Below are positions 16,419 to 25,886 of a stretch of DNA of 64,000 nucleotides, in pieces (the first letter of the stretch is position 1; each line of letters opens with the position of its first letter). The notes beneath the pieces were generated by a model. It was not told the origin of the DNA. It searched no databases and saw only the letters and a list, made by a program, of their open reading frames with translations. The DNA is taken from the NCBI GenBank assembly GCA_016235065.1, contig JACRMB010000005.1, positions 270,733 to 334,732 on the forward strand, written 5' to 3'. The DNA is from Actinomycetota bacterium. Its GTDB lineage: Bacteria > Actinomycetota > Thermoleophilia > BMS3ABIN01. Position numbers and translations under genes: made by a program.

Positions 16419-17704
16419 CCTTCTTCCACCCTTCCAATCACTCCCTCTTCGCTGACGTTCTCACCGATGACGCTTACCAGCTCGCCGGGATGGCCTCCCC
16501 TGACTATGAATCTGGTGTAATCGCCACTGTAGCCACCATGCAGTCCCGGCGCCAGCGGCGACTCCAACAGGATTTCGCTCGAAATCCCGACTTTCCTCTG
16601 CCTGAGTGCTTTCTGCTGCCTGTCGGAGAAGTACCTGAGGAAACGGCTGCGCCGCTTTTTGACCGAGACCGGCACTGGGTCTCCCAGGGCCGCGGCGGCG
16701 GTCCCCGGCCGTGGCGAGTACATGAACACATGGACCTTGCTGAAATCCAGGTCCTCAAGCAGCCATAGAGTCCGCTCGGCAGCCTTCTCATCTTCTACCG
16801 GATAGCCGACCATGGCGTCGGTAGTCAGGTTGAGCCCGGGAAGCGCCTCGCGCGCCCGCTCTACCGCTTCCCTGAACGCGGCTGCGTGATAGCGCCGGCC
16901 CATTGCTGAGAGCACCCGGTCGTCCCCGCTCTGCAGCGGGATATGCAGATGCCGGCCGATCTGCGGATGCCGCTGCATCACTTCGAGTAGTGCCGGCGTC
17001 ACCCCGTTGACCTCGATGGAACTCAGGCGCAGACGTTTGAGCCCGTCTATCGAAGCCAGCCTGTCCATCAGCGCCGCCAGGTCATCGCCGCCGTCGCGCC
17101 AGACTCCCGCGTTGATGCCGCTGACCACGATCTCCGGATAACCGGCGTCTACCATCCGGGCGGCCGTATCAAGAAGCTCCGCCGATGGGATACTCCGGGG
17201 CATACCCCTCACTTGTGGGATGACACAATAAGAACAGTTGTTGGCGCAACCGTCCTGTACCTTGAGGAAGAAGCGGGTGCGGTTGGCGTCGCCACCAGCC
17301 TCACAGCCGGATGATGCTTTCCCTGCCATCGGCGCAGAAGATTCAGGCATCCCGGCGGGTGCCCTCCTCAATACCGCCGGATCCTCTCCTATCCTGTCGA
17401 GGATACCCCGGGCGACCTCGTCCGGTTCTCCCGTGAGTACGATTACGTTGTCAGCCAGATCTGCGAATTCATCGGGCTTCAACCGGGCGGCGCAACCGGT
17501 CACGAAGACGCTGCCGTCTGGACCGACCTGTCGTGACGCCCGCCGGACCTCCTTGCGCGACTGCTTCTCGCCTTCCGCAGTCACGCAACAGGTGCCGATG
17601 ACGGCCGCCGGCATGGATGGATCGGCGTCGAGACTCTCCAGCACCGACTGAACGTCGGCGAAGTTCACCTTGCATCCCAGAGTATGTGAATGGATTTTTG
17701 TCAT
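16415..17704 (-). CDS. mtaB: tRNA t6A37 methylthiotransferase MtaB
   Basis: Radical SAM enzyme that adds a methylthio group to N6-threonylcarbamoyladenosine at tRNA position 37. The N-terminal UPF0004 domain supplies three cluster cysteines (LGCKVNFAD, GTCCVTAEGEK, VTGCAARL). The radical SAM motif is CANNCSYCVIP, followed by IPSAELL. A C-terminal TRAM domain (about 365-425) ends the protein. The opening IHSHTLGCKVN separates MtaB from the MiaB and RimO branches. Length 429 is typical. Its stop overlaps the HIT start. Confidence 0.94.
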   Translation of the reverse strand: MTKIHSHTLGCKVNFADVQSVLESLDADPSMPAAVIGTCCVTAEGEKQSRKEVRRASRQVGPDGSVFVTGCAARLKPDEFADLADNVIVLTGEPDEVARGILDRIGEDPAVLRRAPAGMPESSAPMAGKASSGCEAGGDANRTRFFLKVQDGCANNCSYCVIPQVRGMPRSIPSAELLDTAARMVDAGYPEIVVSGINAGVWRDGGDDLAALMDRLASIDGLKRLRLSSIEVNGVTPALLEVMQRHPQIGRHLHIPLQSGDDRVLSAMGRRYHAAAFREAVERAREALPGLNLTTDAMVGYPVEDEKAAERTLWLLEDLDFSKVHVFMYSPRPGTAAAALGDPVPVSVKKRRSRFLRYFSDRQQKALRQRKVGISSEILLESPLAPGLHGGYSGDYTRFIVRGGHPGELVSVIGENVSEEGVIGRVEEG

Positions 17705-17774
17705 GGTCCTAAAATCCTGTGTCTGCTGCCTCCACGCTGCAGCCGCTTGTTCAACATTGCATCCTGCCCGCCGC

Positions 17775-18506
17775 TTAACCCAGCCCGCCCAACCTGTGCA
17801 TCACGATCGCCGCCGAAACCAGCGCTGCCGTCTCAGTTCGAAGCACCAGTCTTCCCAGGCTTGCGAAAGTCGCGCCGTGATCCTGCAACAGCCGGAGCTC
17901 CTCTTCGGAAAAACCCGCCTCCGGACCGATCAGGAGCGCCAGTGGTGCCGCAGTCATCGCCGCGGCTTCGCCGAGCGGCATGGCATCGACCTCGGTTGCC
18001 AGCGCGATCAGCGATCCTTCCCACGAATCAAGCCACCCAGCGAGTGCCCGGGGATCAGCGACATCCATCACCCTGTCCCGTTTCGCCTGGCTGGCAGACG
18101 AACGGGCGATGCGGCGCCAGCGCTCCAGCTTCTCGCCTCCGCCAGGCTTCGGCTTCGCCACTGAAGCCTGGGAATAGACCGGCACCAGACCGGTTACGCC
18201 GATCTCACTCAACTTCTCGACCACCAGGTCCATCTTCCTGCCCCTGGGCATGGCCTGCACCACGGTCAGGGCAAGTGCCGGCTGAGGCTCCATACCGATC
18301 TCATCGCCCACCACTGCTTCGAACCCACTGCCGGCCCCGGACACCTTCGCCTGAAAAGCGCGGCCGTCCGCACCAGCCAGCTCCAGCTGGTCCCCGGGGC
18401 GCAGCCTGAGGACCCTGGAGGCATGGAAGGCATCGTCGGATGACAGGCGGACGGTCTGTCCGGAAGTGATTCTCTCGTCGGTGAAGAAGCGATGGATGTG
18501 TTTCAC
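17775..18506 (-). CDS. rsmE: 16S rRNA (uracil1498-N3)-methyltransferase
   Basis: SPOUT-class methyltransferase modifying U1498 of 16S rRNA. It begins MKHIHRFFTDERI, has an N-terminal PUA-like region (RVLRLRPGDQLEL) and the knot motifs ERWRRIARSSASQAKRDRVM, LLIGPEAGFSEEEL and SLGRLVLRTETAAL. Length 243 is normal. The GTG start at 18506 is preceded by GGAGGTCACCACC. Gene order dnaJ-rsmE-mtaB is conserved in Gram-positive bacteria; prmA, often between dnaJ and rsmE, is absent. Confidence 0.95.
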   Translation of the reverse strand: MKHIHRFFTDERITSGQTVRLSSDDAFHASRVLRLRPGDQLELAGADGRAFQAKVSGAGSGFEAVVGDEIGMEPQPALALTVVQAMPRGRKMDLVVEKLSEIGVTGLVPVYSQASVAKPKPGGGEKLERWRRIARSSASQAKRDRVMDVADPRALAGWLDSWEGSLIALATEVDAMPLGEAAAMTAAPLALLIGPEAGFSEEELRLLQDHGATFASLGRLVLRTETAALVSAAIVMHRLGGLG

Positions 18507-18558
18507 GGTGGTGACCTCCGTGCGCCTGGACCTGCGCCCGAAGCCTCCCTGCGGCCCG

Positions 18559-19674
18559 TCAGCTAAAAGCTGCCCGTATACGGTTGATCAGACCCTCGTC
18601 GCTTGAATAATTCTTTTCGCTGGAAGCGTCGCCGAACTGCCGCAGAAGCTCTTTTTGCTCGTGTGACAGCTGTCGCGGGACCATGACTTCCATGATTATC
18701 TTGAGATCCCCCCGTCCGCGCCCACGCAGGAAAGGCATTCCCCGGCTGCGCAGTTTCTTGACCTCTCCCGGCTGGGTCCCTGGTTTTACTTCATAATCTT
18801 CGTCCCCCTCCAGGGTAGGCACTTCCAGGGTCGCGCCCAGCGCCGCATCGACCACGGTAAGAGGCAGATGATAGACGAGGTCGTTCCCGTCCCTCGTAAG
18901 CTGCTCGTGCTTCTCGACGGCTACCTGGATATACAGGTCTCCAGCCGCGGCGCCCATCTCTCCGGCGCTGCCGTTGCCGGTCATCCTGATGCTCTGGCCG
19001 TCGGCGATCCCCGGCGGTATCTCAACGCTCACCTTGCGCGAGGCCACGGCGAGGCCGCGGCCGCCACAATCGTCACAGGGAGTGGCGACAGTCGAGCCGG
19101 CTCCGCCGCAGGCGCTGCATGGACCCTGGCGCACGAACTGGCCGAATGCCGTCCTGGTGACGCTCCGTACCTGGCCGACACCGTTGCACGCCTTGCAAGT
19201 GTCCCGCCCGGTCCCGGGTGCTGCTCCGCTGCCCTCACACGCCGGGCAGCTGTCGATCGCATCGAACTCGACTTCGCGGGTCACCCCGGATGCCGCTTCG
19301 GCAAGTGAGATCTCAACCGCGACAGCCACGTCACCGCCACGGGCGGCAGCTGCCTGGCCGCCGAACATGTCCGCGCCAAACATACCATCCCCGAAGAACG
19401 ACCTGAAGATGTCCTCGAATGAGAACTGGGAGAAATCAGAGAACCCTCCACGCTTCAGCCCGTCGAATCCATAACGGTCATAGGTGGCGCGGCTCTCGGG
19501 ATTACTGAGACACTCATAAGCCTCGGCGGCCTCCTTGAATTTTACCTCTGCCTCAGGATCGCTTTTGTTTACATCCGGATGCAACTGGCGGGCCAACGCC
19601 CGGAAGGATTTCTTGATCTCCTTCTCGTCGCAACCGCGGGATACGCCAAGCACTTCGTAATAATCGCGTTTCAT
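18559..19674 (-). CDS. dnaJ: Chaperone DnaJ
   Basis: Hsp40 co-chaperone that stimulates DnaK ATPase activity. From ATG 19674 the protein has 371 residues: J domain (1-68, HPD at 32-34), a short Phe/Gly/Asp-rich linker with [15 protein letters not shown], four zinc-finger repeats ([32 protein letters not shown]) and the C-terminal substrate-binding domain ([27 protein letters not shown]). The frame extends to 19767, but that would run into hrcA and no family member has the extra residues. It lies 31 bases after hrcA; dnaK and grpE are not adjacent. Confidence 0.95.
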   Translation of the reverse strand: MKRDYYEVLGVSRGCDEKEIKKSFRALARQLHPDVNKSDPEAEVKFKEAAEAYECLSNPESRATYDRYGFDGLKRGGFSDFSQFSFEDIFRSFFGDGMFGADMFGGQAAAARGGDVAVAVEISLAEAASGVTREVEFDAIDSCPACEGSGAAPGTGRDTCKACNGVGQVRSVTRTAFGQFVRQGPCSACGGAGSTVATPCDDCGGRGLAVASRKVSVEIPPGIADGQSIRMTGNGSAGEMGAAAGDLYIQVAVEKHEQLTRDGNDLVYHLPLTVVDAALGATLEVPTLEGDEDYEVKPGTQPGEVKKLRSRGMPFLRGRGRGDLKIIMEVMVPRQLSHEQKELLRQFGDASSEKNYSSDEGLINRIRAAFS

Positions 19675-19705
19675 ATATCCAGTACTCTCTCGTTCGTCAG
19701 TTATG

Positions 19706-20728
19706 TCAGTTGTAGATCTCTTCGACCAGGCGGCTGAGCGTCCTGGCCGTATGCTCGACGCTGCCAATCACCGCCGGATAATCCATCCGCGTCGGCCCGA
19801 GCACGCCGACCGTCCCCAGGTTGCGATGGGCTACGCCGTAATTCGCAGCGACCAGGCTGCAACCGCGCATCGCCGCCGCGGGCATCTCCCTGCCTATCCG
19901 CAGGTAGACCTGGTGCTCGGATATGGCCGTCCCCAGAAGCTTGATTATCTCCTCCTGGCGGTCTAACAGTTCCATCAGGCTGCGCATGGCCGGGCTGCCA
20001 TCAGCCTCGAGCCTGGAAAAGAATCCGGAAACGCCTTCCAGATAAAGTCCGCGGGCGCCGTCGGCCGTACCATCGAAAGCGGTTGAGAGCGCCCGCAGGA
20101 ATCCACGTTCCACTTCGTCAAGGCCAGGTTCTTCCAGGCGCATCATCAACCTGCGACTGCCAAGCTCCAGGCCGCGGACAGCGTCATGGAGATAGCTGCG
20201 CGCCCAGTTGACCAGCCCCGGATCGACCGCGTCCTCGAAGATGACCAGCTTCTTGGCGACACCGCCGGAACCGGTGATGACGACCACAACCACCATCTCC
20301 GGATGAAGCTGCAGCACCTCTACATGCTCGATGGCGGTGTTGTCCTGGGCCGGAGCCGACACCAGCGCCAGCAATCCGGTCGCCCGGGCCAGCAACCCCG
20401 CGGAGATGCGCAGCGCATCCTCGATCTCCCCCTCGAGCTCAGCTGTCTTGGGTTCGGCAACCTGCCTGCGGCAGCGTTTCTCCCGAGACGCTGTATCCAC
20501 ATAAAAACGGTAGCCCTTGTCAGTGGGAACCCTTCCCGCCGAGGTATGGGGATGGGTCAGGAAGCCGAGCTTCTCAAGACGGGACAACTCACCGCGGACA
20601 GTCGAAGCCGAAACCCCGAAATCACCATACTGGCAGAGGAACCGCGAGCCTACCGGCCTGCCGGTATCCACGTGATACTCGATCACGGCTGTCAATATCT
20701 TCTCAAGCCTTGGGGTCAGGTCACTCAT
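19706..20728 (-). CDS. hrcA: Heat-inducible transcription repressor HrcA
   Basis: Repressor that binds CIRCE operators upstream of groE and dnaK operons. From ATG 20728 it has 340 residues: a winged-helix N-terminus ([60 protein letters not shown]), the GAF-like middle and a C-terminal VIGPTRMDY-type end ([16 protein letters not shown]). GAGG lies 8 bases upstream of the chosen ATG. I found no CIRCE inverted repeat (TTAGCACTC-N9-GAGTGCTAA) upstream of hrcA or hemW, so autoregulation is not evident. It is followed directly by dnaJ. Confidence 0.94.
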   Translation of the reverse strand: MSDLTPRLEKILTAVIEYHVDTGRPVGSRFLCQYGDFGVSASTVRGELSRLEKLGFLTHPHTSAGRVPTDKGYRFYVDTASREKRCRRQVAEPKTAELEGEIEDALRISAGLLARATGLLALVSAPAQDNTAIEHVEVLQLHPEMVVVVVITGSGGVAKKLVIFEDAVDPGLVNWARSYLHDAVRGLELGSRRLMMRLEEPGLDEVERGFLRALSTAFDGTADGARGLYLEGVSGFFSRLEADGSPAMRSLMELLDRQEEIIKLLGTAISEHQVYLRIGREMPAAAMRGCSLVAANYGVAHRNLGTVGVLGPTRMDYPAVIGSVEHTARTLSRLVEEIYN

Positions 20729-20748
20729 AAATACCGCCTCATACGCCC

Positions 20749-21906
20749 TTAATCCCGCAAAAGACGCGCACATACTTCATTGGCCACAAAGCGGCCCTGG
20801 CGCGTCAAGGATATTCTACCACCTTCGTTTACAAGGAATCCATTTCGTAGCAGGAGCTTTTCCTGATCAGTATCGATGGCGCCGGCAACCGCAGCCCGTT
20901 CCACACCCACATCACGCCGCAGGCCGAGCATCATTCGCTCGGAATCCAGGACCTCACTGGAGAGCTCCTCGCGGGTGCGCGCAGCTTCCCAGTCGCCACG
21001 AGACGCGCAATCCAGGTAAACCGCGAGGTCTTCGACGTTGTGCCACCGCCTGCCTTCGACGGTACTCCAGGCGCCCGCACCCAGGCCGATGAAGTCATCT
21101 CCCTGCCAGTATGCCAGGTTATGCCGGCACTCGTATCCCGGCCGGGCGAAGTTGCTGGTCTCATACCATCTAAAACCAGCTCCTTCCAGCGTCCCCGCTA
21201 CCATCTCGTAAAACTCCCTGCCGTACCGCGCTGCCACCTGGAGCCCCCGCAGCCAGCGCCGCTGGAACCGGCTGCCCTCCTTGACGGTCAGCTCATAGCA
21301 GGAGACATGCGCTGGTTCGAGGGCAAGCACGCTCTCGAGGTCGAATTCCAGGGCGGCCCTGTCCTGGCCCGGGATTCCGAACATCAGGTCCAGCCCGATA
21401 TTATCGATGCCGGAAGCGCGGAACGCCGCCACGGCCTCTGCGATCATCGCAGCCTCGCCCCTCCTGCCGAGATTGCGCCTGAGCTCAGGAGTAAAACTCT
21501 GAGCACCCAGCGACACCCGGTTGACCCCCGCTTCAGCCAGCGACTCCGCCAGCTCCCGCGAAACTGTCGAAGGATTGGCTTCCACCGTGATCTCGGCTGA
21601 GGGCAGGCAATACCCGGCTACCGCAGCCAGGATCTTTTCCAGCAGCTCGCCGCCAAGCATCGTCGGCGTGCCACCACCGAGGTAAACCGTCTCAAGCCCG
21701 GCTGATATCCCGGACCTGCCAGTCGAAACCGGTTCCAGACCGGACGTCCATTCCAGGTTCTCGCCCGGATACAATCCCTGATCCAGCTCCGACAGGATCG
21801 CTTCAACATAGGCCGGCGCCAGCTCGAGTCCACCGGCTTGGGAAAAGAAATCACAATAGTCACAGCGACTTTCACAAAATGGAAGATGAACGTAAAGATG
21901 TTCCAA
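20749..21906 (-). CDS. hemW: Heme chaperone HemW (coproporphyrinogen oxidase-like radical SAM)
   Basis: Radical SAM protein of the HemN-like family that delivers heme rather than oxidising coproporphyrinogen. It shows LYVHLPFCESRCDYCDF (CxxxCxxC cluster ligands), VYLGGGTPTML, EITVEANPSTV, RVSLGAQSF and LMFGIPGQ. The HemN-specific extra Cys after the cluster is absent, as in HemW. A TTG at 21906 is preceded by AAGGGG at a good distance; a TTG at 21942 would add 12 unremarkable residues. The order hemW-hrcA-dnaJ is conserved widely. It lies 20 bases before hrcA and marks the end of the housekeeping block. Confidence 0.93.
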   Translation of the reverse strand: MEHLYVHLPFCESRCDYCDFFSQAGGLELAPAYVEAILSELDQGLYPGENLEWTSGLEPVSTGRSGISAGLETVYLGGGTPTMLGGELLEKILAAVAGYCLPSAEITVEANPSTVSRELAESLAEAGVNRVSLGAQSFTPELRRNLGRRGEAAMIAEAVAAFRASGIDNIGLDLMFGIPGQDRAALEFDLESVLALEPAHVSCYELTVKEGSRFQRRWLRGLQVAARYGREFYEMVAGTLEGAGFRWYETSNFARPGYECRHNLAYWQGDDFIGLGAGAWSTVEGRRWHNVEDLAVYLDCASRGDWEAARTREELSSEVLDSERMMLGLRRDVGVERAAVAGAIDTDQEKLLLRNGFLVNEGGRISLTRQGRFVANEVCARLLRD

Positions 21907-22116
21907 AGAATCCCCTTGAATCGCGCCGGGCAATCCGGGCAAAAGATTTATCGTACTTCGCTTTCAGCGGCTAATGACAGGATGCAACGATATGGTTATC
22001 CATGTTAACACCGATCAAATCATACAGAAGGGTTTAGAGAGTCCCATTTTTCCACGCGCATCACCAATAAGCGGGCGCTTTGAGACCCCACATATCTGGT
22101 CTGGTATTCTGCTTAT

Positions 22117-23253
22117 ATGGTATTATTGCAGTTGGTTCGGCAAGCAGGCCGCACTACAGTGACCGCAGAGCATATCATCTTGACAACTGACTACGATTCG
22201 AGCGCCATTGCCGACCTTGTTCGGCTAGGCCAACAAGTTACAAAAACGGGCCCCGCAGGGGCTTTCAATCTACATGGGGTCAGGACCAGAGCGGAAACAA
22301 ACTCGGATGAAGTCGCTCGAGCGCTTGCAGAATTCCTGAAGGTCTTCCCGGGTAACGAATCGGATGACCCGGATATCAGAGTCCACCTCTTCATGGTGGA
22401 TTCGCTGGACAAATCAATGGGCGATGTCCCGGCAGATGCATCCATGCTGTACGACTGGGACAAGGTGAAGATTTATCACAAGGGACCACTGCGTTATCTC
22501 GAGGTAGATACGAGGGCGCGGGTAGTGGCCGATGTAGATCATCGGGTCATGGCTGGATTCGCCGAAAAGGAGCTGCTACAGTCCGACTGGCTGATCACTA
22601 ACCTTTTCTTCTATCCCCTATGGGGGCAGCTGCTAAAGGAATCGGGCTTGTTCCCGCTTCACGCGGCAGGTCTGGTAAGAGATGGAAGATCTTGCCTGTT
22701 CCTGGGCCGGAGCGGCAGTGGCAAATCGACTCTGGCATTACAGCTCGTACGAAGCGGTTTCGGCCTGCTGAGTGACGACACGGTATTTCTGCAGGAAAAG
22801 GATGGACTGATTGAAGCCCTTTCTTTCCCTGAAGACATAAATGTTACCGAGCAGACTATGAGTTTAATCCCGGAACTATCGCTGGTACAGAACTTCACAG
22901 CGAATGATCTAAGGAATAAATCATCGTTCTCAATCGAAGAACTATACCCGGATTGCGTGGTTGAAACCTCGGTCCCGGCGCTAATGGCGTTTCCGGAGAT
23001 TGCCGAGGTTGAGACATCAAGCTCAACACCGATGTCGCGCACCGAGGCGCTGGCGCTGGCGATGCGATACGGATATTTTTTCCTTGACCCGTCAACCACG
23101 GGCAGGCATTTTGAGATTTTATCGCTACTGACAAAGCAGACAAGCTGTTTTCGTCTGTATTGTGGCAGGAACCAGGGGGATCTGGGGCAGGTCGTCGACG
23201 GATTGCTGACCGCCTCACTGGCGAAAGACAAATCATCCGGCGAGAGGAAGTAA
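22117..23253 (+). CDS. HPr-kinase-like P-loop protein (lasso-peptide-cluster type)
   Basis: The C-terminal half looks like the HPr kinase fold: PLHAAGLVRDG, Walker A LGRSGSGKST (196-205) and GLLSDDTVFL (217-226) with paired acidic residues. The N-terminal 170 residues match no domain I recognise, and the HPr-kinase signature binding HPr is not evident. Such kinases occur beside PqqD and B2 proteins, and in the paeninodin lasso cluster a kinase of this type phosphorylates the precursor. The stop overlaps the next ATG by one base (TAATG), so it is coupled to the PqqD-like gene. A GTG at 22159 is an alternative start; neither start has a strong Shine-Dalgarno sequence. Substrate unknown. Confidence 0.85.
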   Translation: MVLLQLVRQAGRTTVTAEHIILTTDYDSSAIADLVRLGQQVTKTGPAGAFNLHGVRTRAETNSDEVARALAEFLKVFPGNESDDPDIRVHLFMVDSLDKSMGDVPADASMLYDWDKVKIYHKGPLRYLEVDTRARVVADVDHRVMAGFAEKELLQSDWLITNLFFYPLWGQLLKESGLFPLHAAGLVRDGRSCLFLGRSGSGKSTLALQLVRSGFGLLSDDTVFLQEKDGLIEALSFPEDINVTEQTMSLIPELSLVQNFTANDLRNKSSFSIEELYPDCVVETSVPALMAFPEIAEVETSSSTPMSRTEALALAMRYGYFFLDPSTTGRHFEILSLLTKQTSCFRLYCGRNQGDLGQVVDGLLTASLAKDKSSGERK

Positions 23254-23555
23254 TGATCGAAAAAAACAATTACCTGGTGAAGGACCACGAAGTGCTGTTC
23301 ACCTCAATGGGAGAAGATGCAGTACTCCTTCATGCCCAACGCGGCGATTATTACAGCCTTAATAAGGTTGGAGCGAGGCTATGGGTTCTGGCTGATGGCT
23401 GCAAGACCATACAGGAACTCGCTGGTCTGATCACAGAGGAATTCGATATTTCCCAGGACCAGGCTGTCCAGGATATAGTCGAACTGGCGGAGCAGTTGGA
23501 GAAAGAGGGCCTGGTGAAGGTAGTTGAAACTCCTCAGAACGATAAACAGGCTTAA
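23253..23555 (+). CDS. PqqD-family RiPP recognition element protein (lasso B1-like)
   Basis: A 100-residue winged-helix protein of the PqqD family: DHEVLFTSMGEDAVLLHAQRG, YYSLNKVGARLWVLADGCKTIQEL and a helical C-terminus ending EKEGLVKVVETP. PqqD-like domains bind leader peptides of ribosomally made peptides and present them to modifying enzymes; as a stand-alone protein before a B2 protease this matches the split B1/B2 arrangement of lasso-peptide clusters. ATG 23253 overlaps the kinase stop by one base and follows GAGAGGAAG. No candidate leader peptide is encoded within the operon. Confidence 0.88.
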   Translation: MIEKNNYLVKDHEVLFTSMGEDAVLLHAQRGDYYSLNKVGARLWVLADGCKTIQELAGLITEEFDISQDQAVQDIVELAEQLEKEGLVKVVETPQNDKQA

Positions 23556-23964
23556 GGATCCACGCGACTTCTGGCTGTTCCTGCAGATCCTGATATTGCT
23601 CGTTCTGCTCCCCAGGCAGATACGAAAGAGAAGTATGCCGGACTTGCTCGTTTCCCTCGATTCAGGTATCTCCGCCAGAACGGGCGATAGAGCGCTTCTC
23701 GATAAAACTACCGGTTTCACTGAAAGTCTTCTGCGCTATGGCATTTTCCAGCGATATGGCAAGTGCCTGCTGCGCTCTCTGGTGCTTTTCCGGTTTCTTC
23801 GTAATCAGGGCTGGCCCGTGAGCATCTACTTCGGTGTGCGGAAAACCAGCGAAGCCGGTAACGGTATAACCGGCCACAGCTGGCTGGTCCTTGACGGAGA
23901 ACCTTTTCTCGAAGATGAGAGCCAGCAGAATACTTATGTGACCACCTGGCAGTACCCTTCATGA
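23524..23964 (+). CDS. Lasso-peptide B2-like transglutaminase-fold cysteine protease
   Basis: 146 residues with the Transglut_core3 signature of lasso B2 leader peptidases: Cys81 in YGKCLLRSLVLFRFLRNQG, His118 in GHSWLVLDG and Asp124, giving a complete Cys-His-Asp triad. A hydrophobic helix (about 16-31) near the N-terminus may contact the membrane. In lasso pathways B2 cuts the leader from the precursor, which a cyclase then closes; no cyclase is present here. A TTG start at 23524 with GAAGG upstream overlaps the PqqD-like gene by 32 bases, and the 3' end overlaps the DUF2079 gene by 4 bases. Confidence 0.86.
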   Translation: MKLLRTINRLKDPRDFWLFLQILILLVLLPRQIRKRSMPDLLVSLDSGISARTGDRALLDKTTGFTESLLRYGIFQRYGKCLLRSLVLFRFLRNQGWPVSIYFGVRKTSEAGNGITGHSWLVLDGEPFLEDESQQNTYVTTWQYPS

Positions 23965-25886
23965 GTTCCCCGGCCCGGTCGAAGATCAGCCTGCCGCTAG
24001 GCGCACTTATCGTAGCAGTTTCCGGATTCTGTGCCGGTGCGGTATTCATCCCTGGGCTCATCGAATCGAGCAGTCCAAAAGCTGTAAGCACAATCCTGCC
24101 ATCGGGGATAATCGGTTCCACAGTGTACGTTCTCTTCTGGCTGGCCGTTTCGTTCCTGCTTTCGCAACACTCCGGTCAGGGACTTGGCAAGATGTCACAA
24201 CGTACGGCTGTATGGTTTTCAGCCAGCATGATGCCACTTTTGACTTACTATCCTTACCTGATCTATCGCACCGGCGTCTCAGGTGACACAGTGGAGCTTT
24301 CGCCCCTGGCCCCACGCCCGTCAGTCATATTATTACTGCTATGGTCTCTGGCACTACTGGCAGTACTTCTACGCATGACCATTGGAAAACCTGCGAGTTC
24401 GATGCTTTCGAGGTTCACGCGCCGGCCCGCTGTCACCCTGGCAGTCATGATTTGCGCCTGGATTGCCGCTTTCTTCATTCTGGATCTGCTCAAGGACCAG
24501 TATATGCATGTCACAACGATCAACAGCGCCGTCTATCGAGAGGCCATGCTGGACGTCACAGACCCCCGCGGCTTCATGTTCAGCCATTTGGCTCTAAGTG
24601 AAGGATCATCGATTTTCGGCGCGCATATGAACGTCATATTGATCTTTATCCTGCCGATCTTCCGCCTGTTCCCAGATTACAGGATGCTTTTGTTAATTTC
24701 CGATGTCGCCCTGGGACTGGCGGCAATTCCCGTTTATCTGCTGGCCCGCAGACATTTCTCCACTGCCCTGAGCTTGCTTTTTGCTGCGATGTTCCTGATG
24801 GTTCCTATCATTGCCGCTCAGCCTGGCCGTTCCGACTTTTCGGAGCTGCGGTTTTTCCCTCTGCTTTTCCTGACGACTTTCTACTTCTTCGAGACCCGGA
24901 GGTTCTGGTGGTTTACAGCAACTGCGCTGCTGCTTCTGACCATCAGAGAAGACATGGGCCTCTTTGTCGCAATATTCGGTGTCTACGCCCTGATGCGCCG
25001 CTACCCGCTGAAATGGATCTTTGCTCCGCTGATAGCAGGCTCAACCTGGTTCCTGCTCTCAGTATTGGTGCTTTTGCCTCATTTAAGCCCGACCGGCACT
25101 GCAGTCAGGTCAACGGTAAGGTATTCAGCCCTGGGGTCAAGCGGCTCTGAAATCGCCAAAACCATCCTGTTCAGACCATGGAAGTTGCTCCCGGTGGCTT
25201 TATCGACATCGTCACATATTGGCGCGGTCTTCGGCCTCCTGATCTCCTCAGGTATGGGCATTGCTTTTTTCTCTGGTGCGATCATATTCGCCTTGCCTGC
25301 CGTGGCCGAACTCCTCTTTCAGCAGACAACCAATCTGATCAATTTTATGGCCGTGCCTGCCGCTGCGACGCTCATCGTCTCTTTCTTGTATGGACTATCA
25401 CGTATAGACCGCATCTTCCATAGTTTCTGGAAAGTGGAACCAGGCAGGACGGCCGCCGTTCTCGGAGTGTTTATGTTTTTCCTTGCGCTTGCACCGTTTC
25501 ACACCTGGTTCAATCCCGATTTGTATCGTCCCCGTTATAATTACGAGGCGGCGCGTGAGGCATTCGGGATGATTCCCGACGATGCCCGAGTTCGATTGCC
25601 GGAATTCATGCTGGCGTACGCAAAGCCCGAACAGACGCTCAGCGGATTTCATCAGGCGACTTATCAGGAAGATCTGGAAGGTGGCTTCATCATAAAGGAT
25701 GATTACATTATCATAGACAGGCGAATACCAGCCCGAACTGGCGACGACCGATATTATAACGGCCTCGAAGATGTCACCGATTTTCTGATTACATCGCCAG
25801 ACTTCCGCATCATGTATGAACAGGATGACATCGCCTTATACGTCCGCAACGGATATGAGCCTGTTACCGCCAATGAAAATCGATGA
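23961..25886 (+). CDS. DUF2079 family membrane protein (GT-C-like fold)
   Basis: 641 residues with about a dozen membrane helices and a soluble C-terminal portion (about 545-641). DUF2079 features are visible: a loop after an early helix with DQYMHVTTINSAVYREAMLD and FMFSHLALSE, then GAHMNVILIFILPIFRLFPD, and the conserved LTIREDMGLFVAIFGVYALMRR. The family resembles polyprenyl-phosphate-dependent glycosyltransferases, but no reaction is established. It overlaps the B2-like and methyltransferase genes by 4 bases each, so it belongs to the same translationally coupled operon as the kinase/PqqD/B2 module. Confidence 0.84.
   Translation: MSSPARSKISLPLGALIVAVSGFCAGAVFIPGLIESSSPKAVSTILPSGIIGSTVYVLFWLAVSFLLSQHSGQGLGKMSQRTAVWFSASMMPLLTYYPYLIYRTGVSGDTVELSPLAPRPSVILLLLWSLALLAVLLRMTIGKPASSMLSRFTRRPAVTLAVMICAWIAAFFILDLLKDQYMHVTTINSAVYREAMLDVTDPRGFMFSHLALSEGSSIFGAHMNVILIFILPIFRLFPDYRMLLLISDVALGLAAIPVYLLARRHFSTALSLLFAAMFLMVPIIAAQPGRSDFSELRFFPLLFLTTFYFFETRRFWWFTATALLLLTIREDMGLFVAIFGVYALMRRYPLKWIFAPLIAGSTWFLLSVLVLLPHLSPTGTAVRSTVRYSALGSSGSEIAKTILFRPWKLLPVALSTSSHIGAVFGLLISSGMGIAFFSGAIIFALPAVAELLFQQTTNLINFMAVPAAATLIVSFLYGLSRIDRIFHSFWKVEPGRTAAVLGVFMFFLALAPFHTWFNPDLYRPRYNYEAAREAFGMIPDDARVRLPEFMLAYAKPEQTLSGFHQATYQEDLEGGFIIKDDYIIIDRRIPARTGDDRYYNGLEDVTDFLITSPDFRIMYEQDDIALYVRNGYEPVTANENR

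Noticed and set aside
20729-22116. CIRCE operator for hrcA
   Set aside because: No TTAGCACTC / GAGTGCTAA inverted repeat was found upstream of hrcA or hemW.
21974-22162. 62-codon frame before the kinase as a lasso precursor
   Set aside because: It has a P-I-S-G-R-F-E-T stretch faintly like a leader, but no Asp/Glu at ring-closing positions afterwards, no Shine-Dalgarno sequence, and it overlaps the kinase start.
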